This document shows, piece by piece, positions 1 to 5,134 of a stretch of DNA of 5,419 nucleotides. Both the position numbers and the translations under genes were made by a program. The first letter of the stretch is position 1. Each line of letters begins with the position of its first letter. Under the pieces are notes generated by a model that worked only from the letters and a program-made list of their open reading frames with translations, was not told the origin of the DNA and ran no database searches. This stretch comes from JBGOUJ01 sp041477005 (GTDB taxonomy: Bacteria; Acidobacteriota; Terriglobia; Bryobacterales; JACQDG01), in assembly GCA_041477005.1 (NCBI GenBank), contig JBGOUJ010000543.1, forward strand, positions 1-5,419. The letters run 5' to 3'.

Positions 1-143
1 CCGTGGTGCGAGCCGGCACTTCGCCGGAGGGCCTGCCCATCGGTGTGCAGGTCGTTGGCCAGCCGTGGCGCGACGACGTAGTGCTGGCCGTCAGCCGCTA
101 CATCGAGTCGAAGACCGGGGGTTGGCAGAAGCCGGGCGTGTAG
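1..143 (+). CDS. Amidase-signature-family protein, C-terminal fragment (5' end outside window)
   Basis: Codons begin at base 3 and give 46 residues to a TAG stop at 141-143. The fragment contains the segment GLPIGVQVVGQPWRDD, followed by a hydrophobic helix beginning VVLAV. This is the typical C-terminal end of amidase-signature enzymes (GatA-like amidases and related amide hydrolases), where a G-L-P-x-G-x-Q-x-x-G strand precedes D-x-x-V/L-L and a final helix. The Ser-cisSer-Lys catalytic triad of the family would lie upstream, outside the window, so activity and substrate cannot be judged. The gene is co-directional with pobA but separated from it by 228 bases. Whether it feeds an aromatic amide into the pathway is speculation. 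Family assignment is fairly secure; specific function is unknown. Confidence 0.8.
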   Translation, partial: VVRAGTSPEGLPIGVQVVGQPWRDDVVLAVSRYIESKTGGWQKPGV

Positions 144-157
144 GCCCTCGCCGGCCG

Positions 158-211
158 CACTTGCGTCCGGTGCGATACCAAGGACGGCCTGCGGCAAGTG
201 GGCGCGATACC
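158..211. repeat. Paired inverted and direct short repeats in the amidase-pobA gap
   Basis: CACTTGC at 158-164 is matched by its reverse complement GCAAGTG at 194-200. The octamer GCGATACC occurs at 172-179 and again at 204-211 in direct orientation, 32 bases apart. This interlocked arrangement could be a regulator binding region, or debris of a small duplication. I cannot name a regulator, and 7-8 bp matches in GC-rich DNA can be chance. Confidence 0.3.
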
Positions 212-249
212 CGTTCCCGCCGGCGTCGGCCGGTTCCTCACGCGACAGT

Positions 250-265
250 TGAGGCGAGCGCCTCA
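250..265. promoter_or_regulatory. Perfect 7-bp inverted repeat TGAGGCG-AG-CGCCTCA
   Basis: Two perfect 7-bp arms (250-256 and 259-265) flank a 2-base spacer, about 107 bases upstream of the pobA start. The 16-bp symmetric form fits an operator for a dimeric transcription factor. As RNA it would have too small a loop to be a good hairpin, and no T-run follows, so a terminator for the amidase gene is less likely. The regulator is not identifiable from this window. Confidence 0.35.
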
Positions 266-336
266 CCCGGCAGAGTGCACGCGTCCGCTTCCAGCGCCGC
301 GCGGTGGAAAAGAAGCGGGCCTGCGCAGTTGTGCGG

Positions 337-353
337 TATAGGAGCCCAGGCTC
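337..353 (+). promoter_or_regulatory. Possible pobA promoter -10 element with adjacent small inverted repeat
   Basis: TATAGG at 337-342 resembles a -10 box. It overlaps an inverted repeat GAGCC-CA-GGCTC (342-353). No convincing -35 is visible at normal spacing. The 9-mer ATAGGAGCC at 338-346 also occurs at 2368-2376, where it carries the pcaH ribosome binding site, but here it lies 25 bases from the ATG, too far for a normal Shine-Dalgarno. Weak call. Confidence 0.2.
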
Positions 354-371
354 TCCTTTACCCGTCAGAAT

Positions 372-1553
372 ATGCGCACACAAGTCGGGATCGTCGGAGC
401 CGGACCGGCCGGACTGATGCTCTCGCACCTTCTGCACCTTCAAGGCATCGAGTCCGTCTTGATCGAGGCTCGCAGCCGGGAATACGTGGAAGGGCGCATC
501 CGGGCCGGCGTGCTCGAGCAGGCGACTGCCGACCTGCTGATCGAAACGGGCGTTGGTGACCGGCTGCGGCGGGAAGGCCTCCTCCATCATGGGATCAAGC
601 TGAGCTTCGGTGGGCGCCACCATCGCATCGACTTGACCGGGCTGACCGGCGGGAGCTCGGTCACAGTTTATGCCCAGCACGAAGTCCTCAAAGATCTGAT
701 CAAAGCCCGCCTCGATGCGGGGGGTCAGATCCTTTTCGAGTCCGCGGCCGTCGGCCTGCGCGACCTCGACGCCCCGACGCCGGCGATCCGGTTCCGCAAA
801 GACGGCGAGGGCGAACTCCGGGAGCTTGCCTGCGATTTCATCGCCGGGTGCGACGGCAACCATGGAGTATGCCGGCCGTCCATCCCGGAGGGCGTCCCTG
901 CCGTCTACGAGCGAATCTATCCGTTCGCCTGGCTGGGTATCTTGGCCGATGCACCACCGTCGTCGGACGAGCTGATCTACACCTGCCACGAACGGGGCTT
1001 TGCTCTTTTCAGCATGCGCTCTCCGAAGGTCACCCGGCTCTACCTGCAGTGCGCCCCCGCCGAGGAAATCGCAAACTGGCCCGACGACAGGATCTGGGAA
1101 GAACTCCACACGCGGCTCGCAACCAACGATGGCTGGGCGCCGGCCGCAGGGCCGATCCTGCAGAAGGGCGTCACGGGAATGCACAGCTTTGTCGTCGAGC
1201 CGATGCGATACGGCAGGCTCTTTCTCGCCGGCGATGCAGCACACATTGTCCCGCCCACCGGGGCTAAGGGACTCAACCTCGCCGTCGCTGACGTCCGCGT
1301 CCTGGCTCGGGCGCTCGCTGACTTCTACGTCTCCGGGCGGCGCCACCTGCTCGATCAGTACTCGCAAACCTGCTTGCGGCGCGTCTGGAAAGTGCAGCGC
1401 TTTTCCTGGTGGATGACCTCTCTGTTGCACCGTCTCGAAGGTGAAAATGGATTCGACCAGCGGCGGCAGCTCGCCGAGCTGGATTACGTGACGAGCTCGC
1501 GGGCTGCGATGACGACTCTCGCCGAGAACTACGTAGGCCTGCCGATGGAGTAA
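372..1553 (+). CDS. pobA: 4-hydroxybenzoate 3-monooxygenase (p-hydroxybenzoate hydroxylase)
   Basis: A 393-residue flavoprotein monooxygenase, the usual length for PobA. It would hydroxylate 4-hydroxybenzoate to protocatechuate in the cytoplasm using FAD, O2 and NAD(P)H. The N-terminal FAD dinucleotide-binding motif GAGPAG is at residues 9-14, followed by the PobA hallmark GRIRAGVLEQ at 41-50. The DG motif lies near residues 155-162, and GDAAHIVPPTGAKGLNLA is at 287-304. Counting against the well-studied Pseudomonas enzyme with an offset of +2, the substrate-contacting residues are all present: Tyr203, Ser214, Arg216, Tyr224, Pro295 and Tyr387. The ATG at 372 is chosen because the MRTQV start aligns with the family N-terminus and an in-frame TAG sits just upstream at 339. 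No clear Shine-Dalgarno precedes it. The coenzyme segment at residues 33-38 (A-R-S-R-E-Y) differs from the NADPH-specific pseudomonad form. It appears to be transcribed separately from pcaHGB. Confidence 0.96.
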   Translation: MRTQVGIVGAGPAGLMLSHLLHLQGIESVLIEARSREYVEGRIRAGVLEQATADLLIETGVGDRLRREGLLHHGIKLSFGGRHHRIDLTGLTGGSSVTVYAQHEVLKDLIKARLDAGGQILFESAAVGLRDLDAPTPAIRFRKDGEGELRELACDFIAGCDGNHGVCRPSIPEGVPAVYERIYPFAWLGILADAPPSSDELIYTCHERGFALFSMRSPKVTRLYLQCAPAEEIANWPDDRIWEELHTRLATNDGWAPAAGPILQKGVTGMHSFVVEPMRYGRLFLAGDAAHIVPPTGAKGLNLAVADVRVLARALADFYVSGRRHLLDQYSQTCLRRVWKVQRFSWWMTSLLHRLEGENGFDQRRQLAELDYVTSSRAAMTTLAENYVGLPME

Positions 1554-1590
1554 CGAAGTGCCACCCGGTCCAGCGCCCGCTTCGGCCAGG

Positions 1591-1600
1591 CCGGCGCCGG
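1591..1600. repeat. Perfect 10-bp palindrome CCGGCGCCGG in the pobA-hypothetical gap
   Basis: A fully self-complementary 10-mer lies 38 bases after the pobA stop. Together with GCGCC at 1573-1577 and GGCGC at 1593-1597 it could form a GC-rich stem, but no T-run follows. A role as a weak or Rho-assisted terminator for pobA is possible but unproven. Confidence 0.25.
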
Positions 1601-1612
1601 CGATATCGGTGT

Positions 1613-2104
1613 ATGATGGGTCTCCGTGACGATCGACATCTTCAACCGCGTCATCGAAAACCGAGGCGACTTGATCTTTGGATTCAAGCAAACAGCCTCG
1701 GGAACATAGCTCGCTCGGGCGACAAGGTCGTCATCATTGCCACGAGGAACCCCATGCGAATGTGGGTGTACAATCCGCACACAGGCGGAAGGAAAGCGCC
1801 GCCGGCCGTCCAGGAGCGGATTCGAGACAGGATTCTGACGCACGCGGCGAAGAACTATACGGGCAGGTATAACCGCATCGACGTGCGGTTTAGGGGGGCG
1901 CTGTGCTACGTCGATGCGTATGTGGGATCGAGTCGACATCCGCTGCACTTGGTCCGGCTCCGCTACAATGGCAATGAGAACTCCATGAGCCTGGCGTTCT
2001 ACGCCTACAGCCACGAGAAATACGAGCCAACATTCTTCCCAAATGGCAAGGACCTTGGGACGCCGGAGGAGGCTTTCGACCTCGGGGCGCTCTATCTGCA
2101 ATAA
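1613..2104 (+). CDS. Conserved-looking hypothetical protein, probably frameshifted near its N-terminus
   Basis: The 163-residue frame opens with ATG at 1613 and ends with TAA. From about residue 33 onward it reads like a real soluble alpha/beta protein: IARSGDKVVIIATRNPMRMW, then a basic helix, then RIDVRFRGALCYVDAYVG, RLRYNG, LAFYAYSHEKYEP and TPEEAFDLGALYLQ. No signal peptide or membrane segment is visible. I do not recognise a named function. The C-terminal half resembles a family of uncharacterised proteins I associate with several environmental phyla, but I cannot verify that here. The first ~30 residues are Arg/His/Pro-rich with low third-position G/C. The adjacent frame instead encodes a natural-looking start from GTG at 1626 (VTIDIFNRVIENRGDLIFGF...) that hits TAG at 1707-1709. 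A single-base deletion around 1690-1706 would join the two, giving a gene of 1626-2104. It is flanked by pobA and by a terminator-like hairpin, so it is probably not part of pcaHGB. A pseudogene or a sequence error is possible. Confidence 0.6.
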   Translation: MMGLRDDRHLQPRHRKPRRLDLWIQANSLGNIARSGDKVVIIATRNPMRMWVYNPHTGGRKAPPAVQERIRDRILTHAAKNYTGRYNRIDVRFRGALCYVDAYVGSSRHPLHLVRLRYNGNENSMSLAFYAYSHEKYEPTFFPNGKDLGTPEEAFDLGALYLQ

Positions 2105-2125
2105 AGCTGGCTTAGCGCCGGCTTT
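2103..2125 (+). terminator. Intrinsic-terminator-like hairpin at the stop codon of the hypothetical gene
   Basis: AAAGCTGGC (2103-2111) pairs with GCCGGCTTT (2117-2125) over 9 positions, with one G-U wobble, around a 5-base loop TTAGC. The stem begins within the TAA stop codon (2102-2104). The A-tract/T-tract symmetry is typical of Rho-independent terminators, though the T run is only three bases before GG. It would separate pobA and the hypothetical gene from the pcaHGB unit. Confidence 0.55.
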
Positions 2126-2222
2126 GGCCGTGGAAGCGCAGAAGGTGCACACGAACAGTACTCTGCGGATGATCTGCCTCGTCGGCTGCGTCCCCCGTGC
2201 TCGGCGTTCATGAGATAGGCTC

Positions 2223-2352
2223 CGGTCTCGCGGTGGTTGGCTTGATTGTCGGGGAGAAACGGCAGAGGGCGTCAGGCTCTCGGCGTGAAGACCAAAGGGC
2301 CGGCACTTTCGGTCTCGGATTTGTGTATCCTGCCCCTGACCGCACGAGACCG
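2223..2352. promoter_or_regulatory. Three CGGTCTCG octamers upstream of pcaH, flanking a possible -10 box
   Basis: CGGTCTCG occurs at 2223-2230 and 2310-2317, and as its reverse complement CGAGACCG at 2345-2352. The last two form an 8-bp inverted repeat separated by 27 bases, bracketing TATCCT (2326-2331), a plausible -10 element whose start site would lie near 2338. No convincing -35 is seen, which would fit an activator-dependent promoter. Families known to control pca genes include IclR and LysR types. This window gives no basis for choosing one. Confidence 0.4.
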
Positions 2353-2369
2353 GCGATGTGCCGGCGGAT

Positions 2370-2374
2370 AGGAG
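2370..2374 (+). promoter_or_regulatory. Ribosome binding site of pcaH
   Basis: AGGAG sits 6 bases before the ATG at 2381, at optimal spacing. It supports this start over any alternative. Confidence 0.75.
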
Positions 2375-2380
2375 CCACAG

Positions 2381-3085
2381 ATGGCCAACGTCATTCCGTA
2401 TCGACGACCCGATCCGGCCAGCCAGCCGGGCTACCGGTACGAGCCGTATCGCTCCACGGTCCGTCGCGCGCCGGCCAAACCTCTGGTTTTCCTGCCGCAC
2501 ACGCTGTCGGAGCTGACTGGCCCACTCTACGGCCATGACGCCATCGGCGAGACCGACCATGATCTCACGCGACAGCACCCGGGCGAGCCACTCGGCGAAC
2601 GCATCGTCGTAACGGGCCGCGTTGTTGACGACGGCGGCCGTCCCGTGCCGCACGCGCTCCTCGAGATCTGGCAGACCAACGCGGCCGGGCGTTATCGCCA
2701 TGCCAAGGACGGCCACCCGGCGCCGCTCGATCCCAACTTCAGCGGAGCCGGCCGCACCAGCACCGACGCGAACGGCCTCTACCGTTTTGTGACCATCAAG
2801 CCGGGCGCCTATCCGTGGCGCAATCATCCGAATGCCTGGCGCCCGGCCCACATCCACTTCTCGCTGTTTGGGCCGGCCTTCGTCACGCGCTTGATCACGC
2901 AGATGTACTTTCCCGGCGACCCTCTGTTCGCCTACGATCCGATTCTGCAATCGATCCCCGACGAGAAGGCCAGGGAGCGCCTGATCGCCCGGTTCGACAT
3001 CGAAACGACGCAGCCGGAGTGGGCGCTCGGGTATCGGTTCGACATTGTCCTGCGCGGCCGCGAAGCTACGCCGTTTGAGCAGTAA
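2381..3085 (+). CDS. pcaH: Protocatechuate 3,4-dioxygenase, beta subunit
   Basis: A 234-residue intradiol ring-cleavage dioxygenase subunit, close to the usual PcaH length. With PcaG it would open protocatechuate between C3 and C4 to give 3-carboxy-cis,cis-muconate, using O2 and a mononuclear Fe(III). The iron ligands are visible: Tyr105 (in GRYRH), Tyr144 (in AYPWRN), His157 and His159 (in RPAHIHF), with Arg154 just before. They correspond to Tyr408, Tyr447, His460, His462 and Arg457 of the Pseudomonas putida beta subunit. The N-terminal Pro/Arg/Tyr-rich arm and the intradiol core with EIWQTNAAGRY at about 95-105 are also typical. The closing YRFDIVLRGR matches PcaH rather than catechol 1,2-dioxygenase. 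The start is supported by AGGAG at good spacing. Its stop codon ends one base before the pcaG ATG, as expected for co-translated subunits. Confidence 0.96.
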   Translation: MANVIPYRRPDPASQPGYRYEPYRSTVRRAPAKPLVFLPHTLSELTGPLYGHDAIGETDHDLTRQHPGEPLGERIVVTGRVVDDGGRPVPHALLEIWQTNAAGRYRHAKDGHPAPLDPNFSGAGRTSTDANGLYRFVTIKPGAYPWRNHPNAWRPAHIHFSLFGPAFVTRLITQMYFPGDPLFAYDPILQSIPDEKARERLIARFDIETTQPEWALGYRFDIVLRGREATPFEQ

Positions 3086-3086
3086 T

Positions 3087-3659
3087 ATGGACCTGGCTCC
3101 CATCCCCTGGCAAACGATCGGTCCTTTCTTTCATCTGGGCCTCACCGCGGACGCAACTCTCGCGCGCCTTGCCGGCCCGGGCGCCAAAGGCGAGCGCGTA
3201 CGGCTGGCCTGTCGCGTATGGGACGGCGATGGCTCCCCGGTCAGCGATGCGATGGTCGAGCTGTGGCAAGCCGACGCCGGCGGCAAGTACAACCACCCGG
3301 ATGACACCCAGGAGAAGGCAGCCGACCCTGCTTTTCGCGGCTTCGGGCGCCTGCCCACGAACGAAGATGGCGCTTGTGTGTTCGAGACCGTCAAGCCCGG
3401 TCGCGTGCCCGGCTGGCGTGGAACCCTTCAGGCGCCCCACGTGAACGTCTCCGTTTTCGCCCGCGGCATACTCCAGCGCCTGGTCACCCGCATCTATTTT
3501 GCCGGCGATCCGGCAAATCAGCAGGATCCCGTCCTGGCCTTGGCGCCGGAGGATCGCCGCCACACCCTGATGGCGCACCCGGATCCGGAGCATCCCGGCG
3601 TCTGGAACTTCGAAATTCATCTCTGCGGCGAGTGCGAGACCGTGTTTTTCGATGTCTGA
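3087..3659 (+). CDS. pcaG: Protocatechuate 3,4-dioxygenase, alpha subunit
   Basis: A 190-residue partner of PcaH that completes the alpha/beta protomer. As is normal for PcaG it lacks the four iron ligands but contributes to the substrate pocket. Family hallmarks are PWQTIGPFFHLGL (residues 7-19), VELWQADAGGKYNHP, the APHVNVSVFARG strand with Arg126 (equivalent to Arg133 of P. putida alpha), and the ending GECETVFFDV. The position of the active-site Tyr16 of the P. putida alpha subunit is Phe14 here. The ATG at 3087 is chosen because the protein then begins like other PcaG proteins. An upstream in-frame ATG at 3045 would add 14 residues encoded inside pcaH. There is no strong Shine-Dalgarno, and the one-base gap to pcaH suggests translational coupling. 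Confidence 0.95.
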   Translation: MDLAPIPWQTIGPFFHLGLTADATLARLAGPGAKGERVRLACRVWDGDGSPVSDAMVELWQADAGGKYNHPDDTQEKAADPAFRGFGRLPTNEDGACVFETVKPGRVPGWRGTLQAPHVNVSVFARGILQRLVTRIYFAGDPANQQDPVLALAPEDRRHTLMAHPDPEHPGVWNFEIHLCGECETVFFDV

Positions 3660-3688
3660 CCGGGACGCCCGGAAGCTTCCAACTACAC

Positions 3689-3694
3689 AGGAGG
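3689..3694 (+). promoter_or_regulatory. Strong ribosome binding site deciding the pcaB start
   Basis: A consensus AGGAGG lies 5 bases before ATG 3700. It is the best Shine-Dalgarno in the window. It argues against the alternative ATG at 3652, which overlaps the end of pcaG and would prepend 16 polar residues (MSDRDARKLPTTQEEF). Confidence 0.8.
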
Positions 3695-3699
3695 AATTT

Positions 3700-5040
3700 A
3701 TGTCCGTGCGGCTGATCGAGAGTCTTGCCACTACGGAACCGCTGGCGGATGTTTTTTCGGACGAGTCGACCCTGCAGGCGATGCTCGATTTTGAGGTCGC
3801 TCTCGCCCGCGCCGAGGGGCGCCTGGGCGTCATACCGCCGGCGGCAGCCGAGGCGATCGAGAGGGCGGCGAAAGCGGGGTCGTTCGCTGCCGCCACGCTG
3901 GCGCGCGAAACGCTGCGGGCGGGGACGCCGGGGATACCGCTGGTGAAGGCGCTGACCGAGCAGGTGCGCGCTTTGGACCCCACTGCCGCGCACTTCGTGC
4001 ACTGGGGCGCGACCAGCCAGGACGTAGCCGACACGGCGATAATCCTGCTGCTCAAGCGGGCGCAAGCATTGCTGGCGGCGGACCACCGGCGCTTAGAGAG
4101 TGCTTTGCGAAGCCTGTCCGATCAACACCAGGGCACGGTGATGCTGGGGCGAACGCTCTTGCAGCCCGCGCCGCCCATCACGTTTGGCCTCAAAGCCGCG
4201 GGATGGATGGCTGCCATCCGCCGCGGCTGGACCCGTCTCGCCGCCGCCTTCGCGGACGCTCTGATCGTGCAGTTCGGAGGCGCGAGCGGCACTCTGGCAG
4301 CGCTGGGCGATCAGGGTATCGCCGTCGGTCGCGCCCTCGCCGAGGAACTGGGCCTCGCCTGCCCCGATGCGCCCTGGCATACCCACCGCGACCGGCTGGC
4401 CGCGCTGGTCGCGGCGTGCGGCGTCCAGACCGGTTCGCTGGGAAAGATGGCGCGCGATATCGCTCTGCTGATGCAAGGCGAGGTTGGCGAAGCGGCCGAA
4501 CCGGGCGGGCCTGACCGAGGCGGCTCTTCGACCATGCCTCACAAGCGCAACCCGATCGCCTGTTCGCTGACCCTGGCCGCGGCTCATCGCGTCCCCGGCC
4601 TGGTTGCCGCCTTCCTCTCCGCGATGGTGCAGGAGCATGAACGCGGGGCCGGCGGCTGGCAAGCGGAATGGCCCACCGTCGCTGCCGTAATCCAGGCGAC
4701 CGGCTTGGCCGCCGCTTCCATGGCGGAGGCGGCCGAAGCCCTCGCCGTCGATGGAGCGCGGATGCGGGCCAATATCGAGGCCACTCACGGAGTCGTCTTC
4801 GCCGAGCGGGTCCTGATGATGCTCGGCTCGACTCTCGGCCGCGACGTCGCTCACCAGCTCCTCGAGCAGGCCGCAAGGCAGAGCATCGCCCGGGGCCGCC
4901 GGCTCGTCGACGTGCTCGGCGAAATGCCGGAGGTGACCCGCCATCTTTCAATGGACGCGTTGCGTGATCTCGATTCTCCCGAGGCCTATCTCGGGGTGGC
5001 GGAGGTGTTCCGAACGCGCCTGATCTCTTCCATTGATTAG
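3700..5040 (+). CDS. pcaB: 3-Carboxy-cis,cis-muconate cycloisomerase
   Basis: A 446-residue member of the fumarase/aspartase/adenylosuccinate lyase superfamily, the normal size for PcaB. It would cyclise 3-carboxy-cis,cis-muconate to 4-carboxymuconolactone, the step after PcaHG. The superfamily signature GSSTMPHKRNP is at residues 275-285; Ser276 is the expected catalytic-loop serine and Lys282 the conserved lysine. HWGATSQD at 101-108 is the second conserved region, and LLQPAPPITFG the third. The assignment to PcaB rather than adenylosuccinate lyase rests on these features, on RLIESLATTEPLADVFSDES at the N-terminus, and on direct linkage to pcaHG. The start at 3700 is set by AGGAGG, leaving a 40-base gap after pcaG. 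The protein has no fused lactone decarboxylase or hydrolase domain. Its TAG stop lies within a 14-bp tandem duplication. Confidence 0.94.
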   Translation: MSVRLIESLATTEPLADVFSDESTLQAMLDFEVALARAEGRLGVIPPAAAEAIERAAKAGSFAAATLARETLRAGTPGIPLVKALTEQVRALDPTAAHFVHWGATSQDVADTAIILLLKRAQALLAADHRRLESALRSLSDQHQGTVMLGRTLLQPAPPITFGLKAAGWMAAIRRGWTRLAAAFADALIVQFGGASGTLAALGDQGIAVGRALAEELGLACPDAPWHTHRDRLAALVAACGVQTGSLGKMARDIALLMQGEVGEAAEPGGPDRGGSSTMPHKRNPIACSLTLAAAHRVPGLVAAFLSAMVQEHERGAGGWQAEWPTVAAVIQATGLAAASMAEAAEALAVDGARMRANIEATHGVVFAERVLMMLGSTLGRDVAHQLLEQAARQSIARGRRLVDVLGEMPEVTRHLSMDALRDLDSPEAYLGVAEVFRTRLISSID

Positions 5041-5061
5041 GGGCCGGTGATTAGGGGCCGG
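5034..5061. repeat. Perfect 14-bp tandem duplication spanning the pcaB stop codon
   Basis: TGATTAGGGGCCGG occurs twice back to back, at 5034-5047 and 5048-5061. The first copy contains the pcaB stop TAG (5038-5040). The second puts another TAG at 5052-5054, out of frame with pcaB. It looks like a recent slippage duplication. It sits directly before a small CGGGC-CTT-GCCCG hairpin (5059-5071) that lacks a T-run. Confidence 0.85.
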
Positions 5062-5106
5062 GCCTTGCCCGCGAGGAAACGGGGCAGGTCCCTGGCCGCC
5101 GCGCAG

Positions 5107-5112
5107 TATACT
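5107..5112 (+). promoter_or_regulatory. Candidate -10 element TATACT ahead of the last gene
   Basis: TATACT is a near-consensus -10 box 22 bases before the ATG at 5135. No -35 is recognisable about 17 bases upstream. If it is used, the start site would be near 5119 and the leader only about 15 bases, just enough to hold GAGG at 5123-5126 as the ribosome binding site. Confidence 0.35.
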
Positions 5113-5134
5113 TACAGCAGCCGAGGTATCCCCC

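Noticed and set aside
65..559. A 164-codon + strand frame covering the amidase end, the gap and the pobA start.
   Set aside because: It is Arg/Ser/Pro-rich low-complexity translation, out of frame with both the amidase tail and pobA.
1680..1709. Programmed -1 ribosomal frameshift in the hypothetical gene.
   Set aside because: No classic slippery heptamer is present in the overlap and no clear stimulatory stem was found, so a mutation or sequence error is the simpler explanation.
3045..3086. Upstream ATG extending pcaG by 14 residues.
   Set aside because: The extension is encoded within pcaH, is Arg-rich, and the conserved PcaG N-terminus begins at ATG 3087.
1529..3103. A 524-codon open frame on the minus strand.
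   Set aside because: It lies antisense to the hypothetical gene and to all of pcaH, whose protein is unmistakable. Its translation is Arg/Ala/Val-rich with no recognisable motif, as expected for the reverse of GC-rich coding DNA.
3652..3699. Upstream ATG for pcaB overlapping the pcaG stop (ATGTCTGA).
   Set aside because: The overlap looks attractive for coupling, but consensus AGGAGG sits 5 bases before ATG 3700 and the extra 16 residues do not look like a PcaB N-terminus.
3066..4055. Long minus-strand open frame opposite pcaG and pcaB.
   Set aside because: It is a shadow of two well-supported + strand genes, with no motifs of its own.
5059..5071. CGGGC-CTT-GCCCG hairpin as the pcaB terminator.
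   Set aside because: The stem is only 5 bp with a 3-base loop and no T-run follows, so it is too weak to call.
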